Shown here: positions 21,371-33,719 of the stretch, one piece after another
How the letters are laid out: every line of letters begins with the position of its first letter
Numbering within the stretch: position 1 is the first letter of the stretch
Assembly: GCA_963281255.1 (NCBI GenBank)
Contig: OY725493.1
Location: 3,503,857 to 3,567,856, forward strand
Length of the DNA stretch: 64,000 nt
From: Aphrocallistes beatrix
Taxonomy: Eukaryota; Porifera; Hexactinellida; Sceptrulophora; Aphrocallistidae
Direction of reading: 5' to 3'
Notes under the pieces: generated by a model
The model's input: only the letters and a program-made list of their open reading frames with translations
Databases searched by the model: none
What the model was told of the DNA's origin: nothing
Made by a program: the position numbers and the translations under genes

Positions 21371-21939
21371 AGATTAAAACATGAACAGTTATCTTTCATT
21401 ACTTTGGGTTAGCTGGGAAACTAAAGAATGTTCAAGGGAAGTATATACACATTTTTAAACTGAAGTATTTTACGATTACATTGAATCAGTTAGAATAAAT
21501 AATATATTGGTCAATTTGTCTCTCTTATACTATTTTTTAAGGTTAGATATCTCTGATGCTTGATGTATTGTACAAACACGTGGAATGAGAAGATCTATAT
21601 GAAGACGGAATATACATATTTTATGATATAACAATCAGATGTTTACAAACTTTAGAGAGTGTATATATACTGTTTCTTTTGACTAATGACTGAAATTTGA
21701 TGAATATCTTCACACAATTGAACGTGATGAATAATTAATATGTTGAAATTCATGAGTACATTGATTGTATATACATTTTCAATCACTATAACGAATTTAA
21801 AAAAAGTCCAGCGAAGTTCTAAAAACAGACAAAATGTCGACTATTTCTGAAATATTTTAAATAATACAGTATGTCCCGAAAGTCTTTTCCTATTTGATTT
21901 GAAATTATAAAATTAATAATACGTGTCATAGGGGTTTAA

Positions 21940-24900
21940 TTATTTCCCAATATAACCACCTTTCATTACTACACACTTCCTCATTCTGTCTGGCATGCCA
22001 TCTATCAATCTTCTGAGTAAATCAGGACTGATGTCCGACCCAGTGGCGTCAGGTTCAGGGGGGGCGGGGGGGCTCGCCCCCCCGGTTTTGAAAAAAGCCA
22101 AAAACCTGGGGGGCCGCCCCCCCGGTTTTCTCAAAAATGATGCTCATTTGAAGGTATTTTGATACTAGTTTCTCAATGTACCGGTAAATAATATGCTGTG
22201 TGAAATATTAACCCTAAATATGATTGATTCTATGACATTTTATTGCTTTATTGCTATTGTACGATATTATAGGTAAATTATAAGCAAAGAAATGTCATAA
22301 ATTTTATTCTAGTAATCCCTTAAGCTGTCTTTACTTAGCACAAATCTATTCATCCTGACCTCACTCATCTTAATCCAACCGTCAGTAATTTTGCCAATAT
22401 CCAATTTGTCCAATATTTCATGATGTACATTGCATAATGCACATGCATTTAGTCTGTCTTCTGTCATTGTGCTGCGCAGATATGTTTCTATTCGTCTTAA
22501 GCAGCTAAATCCACGTTCGGCAGAGCAAGATGTACAAGGAAGAAGAAGGTAGAGCTTAAGAAATAACACCAAATTAGGCCACATTAGACGATGATCAGAC
22601 TTCTCAGAAAGATACTTGTGAAGGTACTTCATATCAGTCGTGTGTTTGGTAGGGTTGGATATCTTACTAACACGATCCCATTGTATCATCTCCAACTTCA
22701 ACAGTTTCCAATTAATGTCAGTATTGTAGAGCTCCATGAGCGAGTTCATGCTAGAGAATTCATAAATAGAATCTTCGCTCATATTGGACAAAATGTCTTG
22801 AAAATCCCGTGCAATGTCAATTGCCTTTCCTTGAAAACGCTTTGTCAGCGAACCTACTAAAGAGCTATACATCTTTGTCCAAATACCATGATAATAGTTA
22901 TTGACAACGATGTCATCAATTTCCCATTCAACCCTATTTCCACTATTCACCATTTTCGCGAGACCTCGAGGAACTACAGGCAAATCAATACCCATAGCCA
23001 ATGCCGAAGACTTACAGCTAGTCATGAAAACGCTAAAAATGTCCACAGATTCTCTGTCTATTCTCAATGCAGCAGTGAGTGCAGTTACTATACTTGAACA
23101 CTCCCCCAGTGACATAGATTTTGATTGGATTGCATTGTGAACTGGGTGAACTTGACCAAAGATACGATGTAGAATGCGTACTCCAAAATAGACTTCAAAG
23201 CGTTGAAGTTCTCTAACATATCCTTGAGCCTTGTTTTCGTTATCAATTGAGGAGCACAGGAAGTCAAGAAGATCCTCGTAATTTTCTAAAATAGCATTGA
23301 CTGCAGGGTATCTTAGAATCCATCTTGTTGGACATATGGGACGGATATTTGAGTTGCTTATCTTACCGTCTTCTGAGTTTGCAACTCGTATCTGATCGAA
23401 ATATGCTTTCCTTTTCGCTGAATCCTTCACATATTTCCCGATCTTACCTACGAGAGTCACGATATGATAACACTGGCGAACTTCCTTTGCAACATCATTC
23501 AGCACTAAATTAAGATTATGGCCAGCGCAGTGGGAATACAGGGCTTTTGGATGATGATTTCCTAACTAATGTTTGCAAACCAGAAACATTTGAGGACCCA
23601 TCGTATGCCTGACCTCGGCAATTCTCCATGTCAAGACCAAGAGTTTTTATCGTCTTGGTAAGTATCTTGTAGAGTTCTACTGCTGTAGTACCAACTATGT
23701 TATGAAATCCTAAAAAATCTTCCCGCACACTAAGATCTGAATCGTCTACATATCTCATACAGATGAAAACTTGCTCAAGGGTTGAGATGTCATGAGTCTC
23801 ATCCATGATACATGTAAACCAAACGGACCTCTTGATCTTCTCAACAATTATATCCAGTACACTATCACCTAACATCTTGAGACACACATTCTGTATTGGT
23901 ACCGACATAAACTTGTATCCAGACGAATTAAAGTATGATTTTACATCCTCATTGAAATTTGAAATTAGTTTAACTTCCTGCCAGATATTTGCTGTATCTT
24001 TTTCTTCGCCATGGCCTCGTAGCGGCATTCCTTGTCTAGCCAAGAGTTGTATGCTAGAAATAACAGCATCAAGGCCAATCCTATTCCTTTGCATTTCCCG
24101 TTTCTTCGTGCTGCTTACTTGGGCCCTAATCATTAGCTGATTCTCGTGAGCAGCCTTGACACCTGCCAAATAATGATGTACATTATGCTTAAGCGTACCG
24201 GCATCAGCTCCTGTATGTCTCAGAAGCTTCGACTTACCACCATGCCAATTATTCCATCCAGTGATAAAGCTGCTCTCTGCAAACCTGTGTTTGTTCTCAC
24301 TAGCTGATAACATGTCAGCATTCAAACCCCAGACACAAACAGAGCACCAGCACAAATCCAAATTTGTATCGTAACGTAGCCAGGAAATTTCGGCAAGCCA
24401 AGCTTTATTAAACTTCTGATTGCCATGACAGTGTGTTTCTTTATCTACTAGATATGGGTTAAAATCTTGTCCGACTTGGACTGGTGGCTGTGGCGTAATT
24501 TGGTGTTGTTCTGCAGATTCCTGTTGTGAGAGGGTAATACATTCATTTGGGCTCTCAGGGGACTGAGAACCTGGATCGCAGTCAGGTGAAGTGAGTGTTG
24601 ATAGACTTGATTGTGCTTGGAGAAAATGGCTTAATATCGGCTGTGCAAACTTAGGCTTTTTAGCTGAACTCTCAGAAGAAGACATTTATTATTTTCAAGA
24701 ATAAATGTAGATCGGAAATCAGAAATTGGTAATTTTAAAATTTATTGAATTACTAGAATCTTGATTTGTTTGTTATTTATGGTTGGAAACACATTCAGTG
24801 TAGTATATTATTAGCACTATAGAGTATAGACACTTCCATTGTTCAATAAAAAAACAACGTGAAATAATGATTCTTTAATTGATCAATTATGAAATACCAA

Positions 24901-26196
24901 CCTGAAAGTATTGAATAATAAAATTGATACAATTATTCATTTTTTTATGTACAGTAGCCCCCCACTTTTCAGAACCTTGGCACTCCGATCCCTCGTAAAT
25001 CCGAACATCTCATTCTCAAATTCATATTAAAATAACTTGGAATATATACCATAATCGTAACAGATATCTTTTGAATCGGAACTCCTCCGTTCGGACTTCT
25101 GATTAGCAAGGGTTTACTGTATTGACATATTGAGTGCACTTAGTATACAAGTACTAGTACAACGGCCTGGCCGGCTGGCCCCCCCGCTTTTTTGGTCAAC
25201 CTGACGCCACTGGTCCGACCACAACGTTTTCAGATTTTTTTCCAGCATATCTAGATTTGTCGCAGGCGGTATCTCTGATAGGTTTTGTTTAAACACAGCC
25301 CACAAATTTTCAATCGGAGAAAGATCAGGAGAGTTGCCTGGCCATACTTCTTTCGCCCAGTAACCAGGAAGCTTCAATCGATACCATTCCTGGCTCGATT
25401 TTGAGGTGTGAGCAGGGGCTCCATCCTGCTGAAAGATGGCATTCGACATGTTTTCGCAAAGTTTTCTCTCCAGAATCGTCCCTTTTGATCGCCTACGAGC
25501 GAAGACAGATTTACATGGGCCAGCTAGGATGTTATCTACATAATATTTGGCATTGACAGTGCATTTCTGAGGAAGAATGTGTAATTCTGACACAGCATTA
25601 GCTGACATAGCGCCCCATACCATCAAATGTGGGGGAAATTTTGATGTGAGAACCGGAGGTATATTTTGAGCATCAGAGCCCCAAACGCGATCTGTTTGTC
25701 GGTTTGAAGGTTCAAACAGATGAAAAGGAGATTCGTCCGAGAATACGACGTTAACCCAATCCTTAGCTGACCAATTGAGCCTTTCTTTGCAAAGTTTTAA
25801 TCTGTGAACCCTCTGTTTTTCCGTTAATCTCGGATTGCGGGGTCGTTTGTAGCTTTTGAGGCCAAGCTTTTCCCTCAAATAGCGATGTATGGCGGTTTTG
25901 GAGGTCTTGTGGCCACGAGCGGTTAGTCTTCTCGCCAGTTTTCTTGTCGACTGGTGTCTCTTACCAACAGACTTTGAAATCACAATTTTAGCCACTCTCG
26001 TTAGTGAAGATGGCCTCCCTGATCTGGGTTTATCAATCAGACTTTCACCACACTTATTGGGCCTCCACCAATTATTTATTGTTTTGATCGTTTTCCTAAG
26101 TCTTCTAGCAACGTCTTTCTGTGTAATCCCTGCTTCTAACATAGCTATCGCTTTGACACGCACAAGATTTGAGGAAGGATTCATTAAATTTGACAT
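21940..26196 (-). CDS. Tc1/mariner DD37E transposase, interrupted but otherwise open
   Basis: A cut-and-paste transposase whose coding sequence is in two parts: 26196 down to about 25213, and 22040 down to 21940. The N-terminal half has paired helix-turn-helix regions (AGITQKDVARRLRK, then STRKLARRLTARGHKTSKT) with GRPSS between. The catalytic core has VVFSDESPFHLFE (first Asp), IFQQDGAPAHTSK (second Asp) and SPDLSPIENLW (Glu). Thirty-seven residues separate second Asp from Glu, hence DD37E. The C-terminus MRKCVVMKGGYIGK lies beyond the hAT. Removing the hAT and one GTCCGACC gives TLWSD-ISPDLL with no frame change. It appears intact apart from the insertion, so it may have been active until then. 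Confidence 0.93.
22309..24685 (-). pseudogene. hAT transposase (TTF finger, DUF4371, hAT dimerisation), one frameshift
   Basis: ATG at 24685 opens a 389-residue frame. It has a Ser/Pro-rich head, then the TTF-type zinc-finger region FNKAWLAEISWLRYDTNLDL with CWCSVC (residues about 92-118). The DUF4371/RNase H-like core follows, including CIMDETHDIS (first Asp) and GQAYDGSSNVSGL (second Asp). A single-base shift between about 23553 and 23575 moves the frame. The corrected frame reads HPKALYSHCAGHNLNLVLND across the gap into the second block, 23505 down to 22309. That block ends with the hAT dimerisation motif LLPCTSCSAERGFSCLRRIE. This architecture is that of ZMYM1/KIAA1586-like hAT proteins. 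One frameshift in about 790 codons indicates a young loss. Confidence 0.92.
24952..25119. mobile_element. 168-bp Tigger/pogo-like MITE
   Basis: The ends CAGTAGCCCCCCACTTTTC and GGGTTTACTG are flanked by TA on both sides. Internal TCCGATCC and GAATCGGA blocks are also inverted. This pattern, with CAGTR ends and TTCGGA-type interior, is that of Tigger/pogo MITEs. It lies between the hAT promoter side and its right end. Confidence 0.7.
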
Positions 26197-26476
26197 CTAA
26201 TATCCGAAAAAAAATGAAATTTGTAAATTGCAAAAAAAAATTGAGACGAATACAATGCCTAGGAAAATAAAGCTATTATTTAATCTTTTAACACGTTGCC
26301 AAAGGTAAAATAGTTGCAAGTTTTACTTTGTTGGACTAGATGAGCTAAGGGTGCATAATATAGTCGAAATTATAATAGAAAAAGACTTTCGGGACATACT
26401 GTATATAAGTTGTAAAATAGATAACAAATTTGAGGTACATTTAAAACATTTTCCAATATGTACAGTAATAAATAAT

Positions 26477-26654
26477 GAACCATAGGCGCCCAAAGGGCGC
26501 CTCATGCGGACACGAAGTGTTCGCTGCCCGCGCAGTGCAAGCAAGCGAATCTCCCTTATAATTAATCAATGTAACCACAGGCGCCCAAAGGGCGCCTCCG
26601 GCGGTCACAAAGTGTCCGCCAGCCGCGCAGCGCAAGCAAGCGAAGCGCGCTTGT
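26477..26654 (-). mobile_element. Two tandem truncated R1 hairpin ends
   Basis: Two copies of only the GC-rich R1 end lie in tandem, reverse oriented: about 26477-26560 (hairpin GCGGACACGAAGTGTTCGC) and about 26560-26654 (ending CGCGCTTGT). Each includes the GGCGCCCAAAGGGCGCC palindrome. Confidence 0.85.
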
Positions 26655-27350
26655 ACTTATTAAATATTATCCAGGTCATAGATACCTAAATATTGATCAT
26701 AATAACCGTGTCCATATTAGCATTGATAATTTTAATAATTATCGATAAATATATCCTGTATATAAATACATATTTAATCCTTCAAATGGCTAAAATAGGG
26801 ATTATTTTTTTTCTTCCGGACGTGTACGATCATACCTTCTTGTCGTAAGATATTATTATAAATGATATTAATACCAATTTAGCAAAATTAAGAGAGACTT
26901 TGACATATATAATTGGAGATTATCAGTATTTTGTTTTTGCAAACAATTAAACCGCTTATTTTTGGATTTTAAAAGTGAAAATGTCCTATGTCCTAGAATT
27001 TTGCTCAATCAGGACTTGTAAATAGAAATGGGAATATGATTTGAAAAGTATTGGATATATATTTTAGAAAATAATAATGAAATGATTTTGCAGAATTTTT
27101 ACTTGTCAGAATAGATTATTGCAGAATTGACACTAGTCAGAATAGACTTTTGTAGATTGTGATATATTTTTTAAAAAATTGTATAATTCAACTCATAAAT
27201 AAAAGTTCTCTAAGTCCGTGGAATTTGCCATTTACATATCTAGAATATCACTTGTAATGATTTATATTTCAGCATAATTCCCTTTAGTTGTTTGTTGTAG
27301 CAACAATATTCTGATAAATAATCAAAGCTTCCCAAGTGGTACTAAAAAGG
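26655..27350. other. No feature seen
   Basis: AT-rich, no open frame or repeat recognised. Confidence 0.4.
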
Positions 27351-27351
27351 A

Positions 27352-27910
27352 CTAAATGCAATAGAAACAGTGAAAGAGTTGAGAGATGTTCTCATTGACA
27401 ATGCCCCAAGTCGTTCTACTGTTGCTAAATTGCATGCAGAATTCAAACGTGGGAAGCAAATTATCACAGATGACCCTCGCTCTGGAAGACCCAAAAAATT
27501 CCTCCATCCAGACAATATCCAATCTTTTGCTGATATGATACAGAAGGATCACTGTGTACCGATTAGAAATATCGCGAATACTATGGAATTATCATGTAGG
27601 ACTGTTCATTCGATTATTCATAACTAACTTGGGTTGAAAATATTAGGCAAAGTGGGTACCAAAAATCTCGAAAGATCAAAAGCAGACCAAATTAGAAAAT
27701 AGCAAGAGAATGATTGAGCTGTATATATCCGATCCAGTTGATTTCATGCAAGACTGATTACAGGAATGGAAAAAGATACCCCAGTGCATTGCATCCACCT
27801 TTATCATACAGTCTCCATCCAGACGTCCCACAAAGTATCGCCTAACACAGTGGGAGTTATTTATGCAATGCCTGTGCAAAACTATACTCACGGATGGCGA
27901 TTGCTTGATA
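27352..27910 (+). pseudogene. Mariner transposase N-terminal relic
   Basis: The DNA-binding part of a mariner (SETMAR-like) transposase. RSTVAKLHAEFKRGKQ, DDPRSGRPKKF and ANTMELSCRTVHSIIH are the usual two helix-turn-helix regions and the GRP motif between them. After the stop at 27625, LGLKILGKVGTKNLER (first part of the catalytic domain) and RPTKYRLTQWELF-like pieces continue with stops and shifts. The catalytic Asp region is not preserved. No terminal inverted repeats were found on either side, so the relic is truncated. Confidence 0.75.
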
Positions 27911-28990
27911 ACCTTTTATATTTTTTATACAACTTTTGATACATCATTATTACTTGATCATGAATATATTTATATAGAAAGGTGTTGTGATGTCTAATAA
28001 AAATATAGTGCCAATAAACCTAATATCTATATCCTTTCAAAATTAATCAACTTTTAAAACCTACACAAGGGTGATAATTATGGTATGGTGGAAATGGTTC
28101 GCACAAAACCGGAAATAGTTCGACTTCTGTATTATATGGGGACCTTATATAAATTTGAATAATCATATTAATCTTGCTCAGTAATATTATTGCGTAATAT
28201 AATTATACTCCATGTTAATTTTTACAAGTCTAATCTCATTGTTATTGGTTTTGAACTCGTATTAATGGGAAGAATGTTTCGATCTTAAAATTTTAACTCT
28301 CTCATGATCTCACACTAGCTTTTGGTAATTAATGTTAAACTTGAAACGTTAGAATTTGGATTGCATTGCATAGTGTCAACTAAATAATTCATTTTAAATA
28401 AAGATTGTAGAAAAAGATAAGGTATTAGAATAGTCTTCTGTACCTCACAGAATGATTTATCTAAATACTCGAATTAATTGCACGCAAAAGTTATTACCAT
28501 AAATATATTATATATACCTAAGTAAATTAATATTACTATATAGCGGTGGGAATTCCTGAAATATGACGTCTAGCGTCCGGACGCGCCCGGAACCCTATGG
28601 ACTGAAAATGACCATCTTGATTTTTTTTAACTCCATGATTTTTCGCTTCTTTTGGGTATACTAAATGTTTTATAATATAGATATATGTTTACTGCTAACT
28701 CGAATAGTCTTAAATACGAATACATCAATAATGGAGTATACTTGGTGTGTCATTGTCTTTTCTCATAAGATTGAAGTTCACTCGACTGTTTTTTTGTTAA
28801 TTGAATTTATGCACTTGCTGCATGCTATCAATCGTGTTAAATATTAATTAAACCGTAGTATTTCATGGTATTCTTGACTAAATTCGAATTGAAATAAAGA
28901 GTTATCTTGTTTCAAAAATATCGTCCATAATAGTACGTGCTATATGTATATATTTTTAAGTTAAAAATCCCATTGCTCAAATTTAAGCTA
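27911..28990. other. No gene recognised
   Basis: AT-rich. Short open frames (for example 28665-28847) have no supporting features. Confidence 0.4.
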
Positions 28991-29039
28991 TAAATACTAC
29001 ATAATACGTGAACTTTGTAAGCAATCGACATACCACTCT

Positions 29040-29250
29040 TCAACCAAGCATCTGCGAACTCTTTGATATGCTCCTTCCACATTTAAGTTTAGCCAATCTA
29101 GCTGGCAGACAAATTTTGTTTGCATTGGAACACAATTTTCTGCAATCATTGCCAGTAAATGTCCCCTCCCAATAAACACTTTGGCAGATTCCAAGATTTT
29201 TGTATGACCGAAGAACTTTCACCTTTTGTGTTTCAGTCAGCCTCGTAAGT
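29040..29250 (-). CDS. Candidate terminal exon, Cys-rich
   Basis: A minus-strand open block reads through LRSYKNLGICQSVYWEGTF, then DCRKLCSNANKICLPARLAK, and ends at a stop at about 29041 after SKSSQMLG. Spaced Cys residues (C-x3-C-x6-C pattern) and Trp suggest a secreted or Golgi-lumen protein end. I do not recognise the family. The acceptor is unclear and a second frame of the same strand is also open over 28997-29194, so this stays tentative. Confidence 0.25.
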
Positions 29251-29502
29251 ATGCATTTCTGTTTTATTTACAATCCCTAACAATATATGCAGTTGATGTG
29301 GTGGTGTAGTAGATAATATAGAAGTATCTTCAGGATAGAATATTTGAACAAGGGATGATGTCTGAACTGAAAAACAGAATTTTGACAATTTTAGATCTCC
29401 GTTGTATTTTATATCTAGATTATTAAAATTAAAGGCGTTTGATTGGAAAGTTCATGACTCAAAATAATTGCTTTGAACAGTGAGGTGCTCTTTTCTTGAA
29501 TA

Positions 29503-30440
29503 CAGGGTGTCTCAAAAGGTTAAGACTGTTTGGAATTGGAAAACGAAGATTCTATCAGGCAAATCCATGGCGGACAAACCTCGGTCTGGGCGTCCAACAA
29601 GGCTTTCTCGCATTCCTAAAATCATTATTATAAAATCTCTAGGCAAACGTTGGCAGTCTACGCGAAAACTTGTTTCGAAAAATTCACAGAGAGTTAGTAA
29701 AGATACTATACATCGGTATTTAAGGAATACCATCGGAGCAAAGCCATACAAAAGACCTTCGCAACCAAAATTATCGGAAAAACAGAAGGAACAGAGGCTA
29801 CAATTCTGCCTTAGTCATAAATTTTGGGATGAACAGGATTGGAAAAGGGTTCTTTTTAGTGACGAGAGTTCTTTTGAACTTTTCCATCCAACAAATCGGC
29901 AGAACGATTTTCTTCCTCCTAAACAATCTGTAAATGCAGAATACTATATAAAATAAATTTTGGAGAAGTCCTGCCTTTCTACCTTGAAGAGAAGGAAAAC
30001 TACAGGCCCAGTGACAGAACGGAAAATGTGTCGCTTGATGTCCGAGGCCATTTTTATGCAGGATGGGGCTCCTGCCCATACCGCCAAAAAGACGCAAACC
30101 TGGCTTTCCAATAATATTCCAGGGTACTGGGCTAAAGGAATTTGGCCTAGCAATTCACCAGATTTAAATCCCATTGAAAATCTTTGGGCGATTATTCAAG
30201 CAGAGCTTGACAAGAAGAGACCAGCCACCAATTTGTCAGAGCTCGCTAATTACCTGAAAAATATCTGGAATGGACTCACACCGTCGATTTTGGAGAATTT
30301 AATCTCAGGGATGCCTGCTCGAATTAATTCTTGTATCCAACTTAGAGGAGATTATATTGGCAAATAATATAAGATTTCTATACTATAGTTTACAAGTTGT
30401 GGGTATTAGTACAACCGGAAAAAACTTTTGAGACACCCTG
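29503..30440 (+). mobile_element. Tc1/mariner DD37E element, internally deleted, 938 bp
   Basis: Terminal inverted repeats CAGGGTGTCTCAAAAGG and CTTTTGAGACACCCTG with TA on both sides (29501-29502, 30441-30442). It contains a shortened transposase gene. It belongs to a different DD37E family from the element at 21867. Confidence 0.93.
29505..30367 (+). pseudogene. DD37E transposase, deleted at the start and in the middle
   Basis: Coding begins immediately after the terminal repeat with KTVWNWKTKI, so about 50 N-terminal residues with the first helix-turn-helix are missing. Kept are ADKPRSGRPTRLSR, STRKLVSKNS, RVLFSDESSFELFHPTNRQ (first Asp), then an in-frame deletion of about 35 residues to FLPPKQSVNAEYYIK. 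TAA at 29954-29956 follows. The frame resumes with MCRLMSEAIFMQDGAPAHT (second Asp), SPDLNPIENLW (Glu, 37 residues on) and INSCIQLRGDYIGK at the end. All three acidic residues survive, but the deletions and stop make it non-autonomous. Confidence 0.92.
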
Positions 30441-30442
30441 TA

Positions 30443-32716
30443 TTGTCGAGAATTCCAAAGACACCAAAGACAACAATATTTGCCATTTAAGGTGATTCCA
30501 TGAACTAAGTTTATTAACTTGAGATCTCCCATGAATTGAAGCTGTCTCTCATACCTTTGATTAATTAAAAAATTCTCTTAATGATGGCTGGCTTAATACA
30601 GCTTTAATGGTATTATAGTTCTCCCCTTTAGTGTCATTGCAATGATACTTGTGTTTAGAAGAGACGAGGGTGGAAGTTTAGAAGGAAAACCGACAAGAAC
30701 CCACTGCCATCATCAATTCCAAATTTGATTCTAGACGGAAGGATTTCATTTGAATCCTCTACGTCAGGTTTGCACAATGGATTGTACATATGTTTATTAG
30801 TGAATGAATATTATTGCAGATTCCTAACGTTGTTTTCTCGGTATGGGAATCGCTTACGATCATTAAATATTTGGTATCTACCAGACATCCAAATTTGTTC
30901 TTCTTTTCCTCAATGATACTTTTTACTGAAACTGCACCCCGCACTCCAGGGTATTATACAGCCTTCCAGAGATACGCTCTTAATCTAAAATTTCTAAATT
31001 TTCATACGCCTAAATCGCTAAATGACATTATAATATTGGGTAAATTGGGTATTTTTCTGAATTTTTACGCTCCTAAACACTTTGCAGCTTAAAATCACAC
31101 GCCTAAAGGAGCGTCTCGCGCTCCTAGATAATTCCTTGCCGCAATCCAGCTCGCTTCAAATTCTCATAATCTCTTTAAATGCAACAATTGATAACACTGT
31201 TTTTCTTGCTTTGTAAATACTCCTCATTTGTTAACATGTTAGAATAATCCTATTTTTGCCTATTCTGGACCCAGCATAAAGAGAAACACGGAGCTTTTTC
31301 CTCCCTTGATGAACAGTCGGAAGACTCAATGATGATGTAGTAATAGATTTTTCTGCAATATATTACCATGTGAGCTGATATACCTTTCTTGTCGAGTAAT
31401 TCATATAGAACAACAAGTGTGTTTACCGGAATTAGCAGGTAACAAACAACCACAGCACAACGGTAAAATAGGTGAATATTGCAATGTAGGCCCAATGTTA
31501 ATGCTAGACAATGATGTGCGCTTATGAGAGATATGAGCGATCTTTGCATGAAACAATAAACAAGATTTACATTTCCCTCCCTCACAAAGACTAGAAATTA
31601 CATTATCCGTTGATCTGGTTAAGGGAATAACAGAAAGTAGTTCCCCCCAATCAATGATTTCATTGCGGAATTGATTATTTTTGATAATGTAAGTTTGACG
31701 ATCGTAGATACCTCTGCTAAAATGTTTAAATACTAATCTACACACTCCATAAGATAATATAACATCAAATAGTGAGATGAATTATTTATAATCAATACAC
31801 ATATTTATTTATAACAAAAGTAGGAAGTGATCAGTTTCGAGACAAAAATAGATTGTGCACATCTAAATTATAAAGGGACTTTATATGCAAATTGGTAGAA
31901 TGGGAATTATAGATTTTGCGATAGCTGCATCGTGACGAGCACATGAATACAAATATATGGACAGACATAGTACACTCTCCATTCCAAAGGGGCGTCTCCT
32001 TATAGAAGATAAATTAAAATCGGTTTTCCACCTTGATTTTACGGAATATTAACAATTAATACAATATTAAAGGAAACTTTCTCAAATTCGTAGAGTCGAA
32101 TGTCAGGAACCGAAAACTGCAAGTATCGATGCACAAATTTAGACAATGTTAAGTTGAAAAGATGTTAATTTTAACTACAAGGAAGATATATACATATACT
32201 GTACTTGCAGATTTAACAAATTGAGAATCGAAATATTAAGAAAAATTGAATTGAAAATTTTTTCTCAAGGAATGAAACCAGAAAATTAGGGACATGCAAA
32301 TAATATTAATAGTTAATGATTAAATACGAAGAAACTAAGTGATACTAATTAGATTATATTAACGTGAGTTATGTCACAAAAATTCAAATTTAAAATTGGG
32401 GCAATAAATCAATTTTTAAACAAAATGAGATTGAAATTTGTTGTTCTGTACAAAAAGGCTCAAAACATCACTTTGTAATTCTTTTTCCCATTCCAAAATG
32501 TACGCTTGGTTAATACAAGTAAGTGGAATAATTATAAACTCAAAAAGTATTCAAATTTTCTTTGAGTCGCTTGCAACAGAAACTATAAGTTTCAAAATCA
32601 TTTTCGTCAAAAAATGGGGTGGGGTATCTATAAATTTGACTTTTTGCTCCATAATTTAACTTAGATAAGAGTATATAGAGATTAAAATAAAATCTAAAAT
32701 AAGAAATAAAATTTAC
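30443..32716. other. No feature assigned; intronic or intergenic
   Basis: AT-rich, downstream (minus strand) of the RPA1-like exons, so later RPA1 exons might be expected. I searched for the DBD-B and zinc-ribbon parts and did not recognise them. A minus-strand block near 31590-31710 (IYDRQTYIIKNNQFRNEIID, open and starting after a TTTTAG/CAGAG acceptor) could be an exon of unknown identity. Confidence 0.3.
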
Positions 32717-32924
32717 CAATGAAGTCAATAATACTATCCCTTGGCAAACATTTAATCTCTTCTATTAATTTGAAACAGTAGGAAATACTTGGAACCTGCT
32801 CAATACCAATAACGCATTCTTCAATTTCGGTGGTCTGATTAATATACAATTCAAAATCATGGTTAGAATTTCCACAAAATTTCTTGTTAGAAGGTCTTAA
32901 ATCTGCTTTAGAAAATAGAAATAC
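32717..32924 (-). CDS. RPA1: RPA1-like exon: end of DBD-A and linker to DBD-B
   Basis: Exon of the large subunit of replication protein A, the nuclear single-strand DNA-binding heterotrimer. Acceptor: TTTCAATTTTAG before base 32924; donor GTAAAT after 32717. The 208-nt exon begins in phase 0 with VFLFSKADLRPSNKKF, which aligns with the conserved VYYFSKGTLKIANKQF strand of RPA70 DBD-A. It continues through DFELYINQTTEIEEC and ends CLPRDSIIDFI plus one base, matching the KDSLVDIIG segment that opens DBD-B. Phase matches the exon at 36310-36681. The Phe residues that stack on DNA bases in this strand are kept. Later exons were not found in the window. Confidence 0.85.
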
Positions 32925-33649
32925 CTAAAATTGAAATTATTACTTAAATCAGGATTTGGATTTTGCAGAGAGTAAATTTCTAATATACGTAGAGCGTGTA
33001 CAAATTGGAATTGCATTAAACTCATCTAATTTCACCTTTCTTCTATAAATATCTCCAAAGTTTATATCAGATTTTTCATCCACATTATTACACTTTAGTA
33101 AACTTTATTTAATTGGTTTCGAAAATTAATATGCTACCTACTTTAATCAGGCTACCTCCCTTTACTCTCATTTTTCTTGAGAACAAAATAATGTAAAAAT
33201 TCAAATGGATGAAATACAATTAAAATCAGATGTTAAGGGTGGGTGGTAAGATTTTTGTTTCAAATCAAACCCGAGAAGATCTGACATCGACTGTGTTTAT
33301 GAATATGGCTTCAAATTTACATACAAAATATACTTAAAACAGTGTTCATGTTCTTAACCGGAGGGAAATTCAGGCATGCCAAGTGGTAAATGTAAATATC
33401 TCACTAAAAACGAGACCACAAGAAGAAATTTACTATAATTGATATGATTTTAAAAATAGCACCTAGGGTCCTGTTTTCACTCAACAAACTTGGTTGCTGA
33501 TTAGAAATCCCCTGATTAATTTGTCGTGAGCATAGCAAATTTTTTTCATTCCAATTGCAGATGATAATCATGACGAATCTTCCATTCAGTTTAGATTTGT
33601 TTTCGCAGTTTTGGTTGGTGTTGGTTGATAAACCAAAATGCATTTTTCG

Positions 33650-33719
33650 CATATAGCTAATGTTCGGAAATCATGTTGATTTTGAAAATTTCTAAAGGCA
33701 ACTTTCCTATTATTCACTC
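33650..33719. other. No feature seen
   Basis: Short unassigned intronic sequence, continuing the unremarkable stretch from 32925. Confidence 0.3.

Larger units (their letters stand above)
22041..25212 (-). mobile_element. hAT element with ZMYM1-type transposase, 3172 bp
   Basis: The ends are CAGTGGCGTCAGGTT and GACGCCACTG (complement), with subterminal G-runs and C-runs. The 8-bp duplication GTCCGACC lies at 22033-22040 and 25213-25220. It sits in the C-terminal coding part of the Tc1 transposase. A 168-bp MITE sits inside its own 5' non-coding part. Confidence 0.95.
21867..26401 (-). mobile_element. Tc1/mariner DD37E element, split by a hAT insertion
   Basis: The terminal inverted repeat CAGTATGTCCCGAAAGTC lies at 21867 and its complement ends at 26401, each next to TA. 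Without the hAT (22041-25212) and one 8-bp duplication the element is 1355 bp, a normal size for the group. The transposase is on the minus strand. Confidence 0.95.

Noticed and set aside
29222..29250. Plus-strand micro-exon (TTTCAG then GTAAGT within ten bases)
   Set aside because: No neighbouring exon in a compatible frame; isolated splice-like words are expected by chance.
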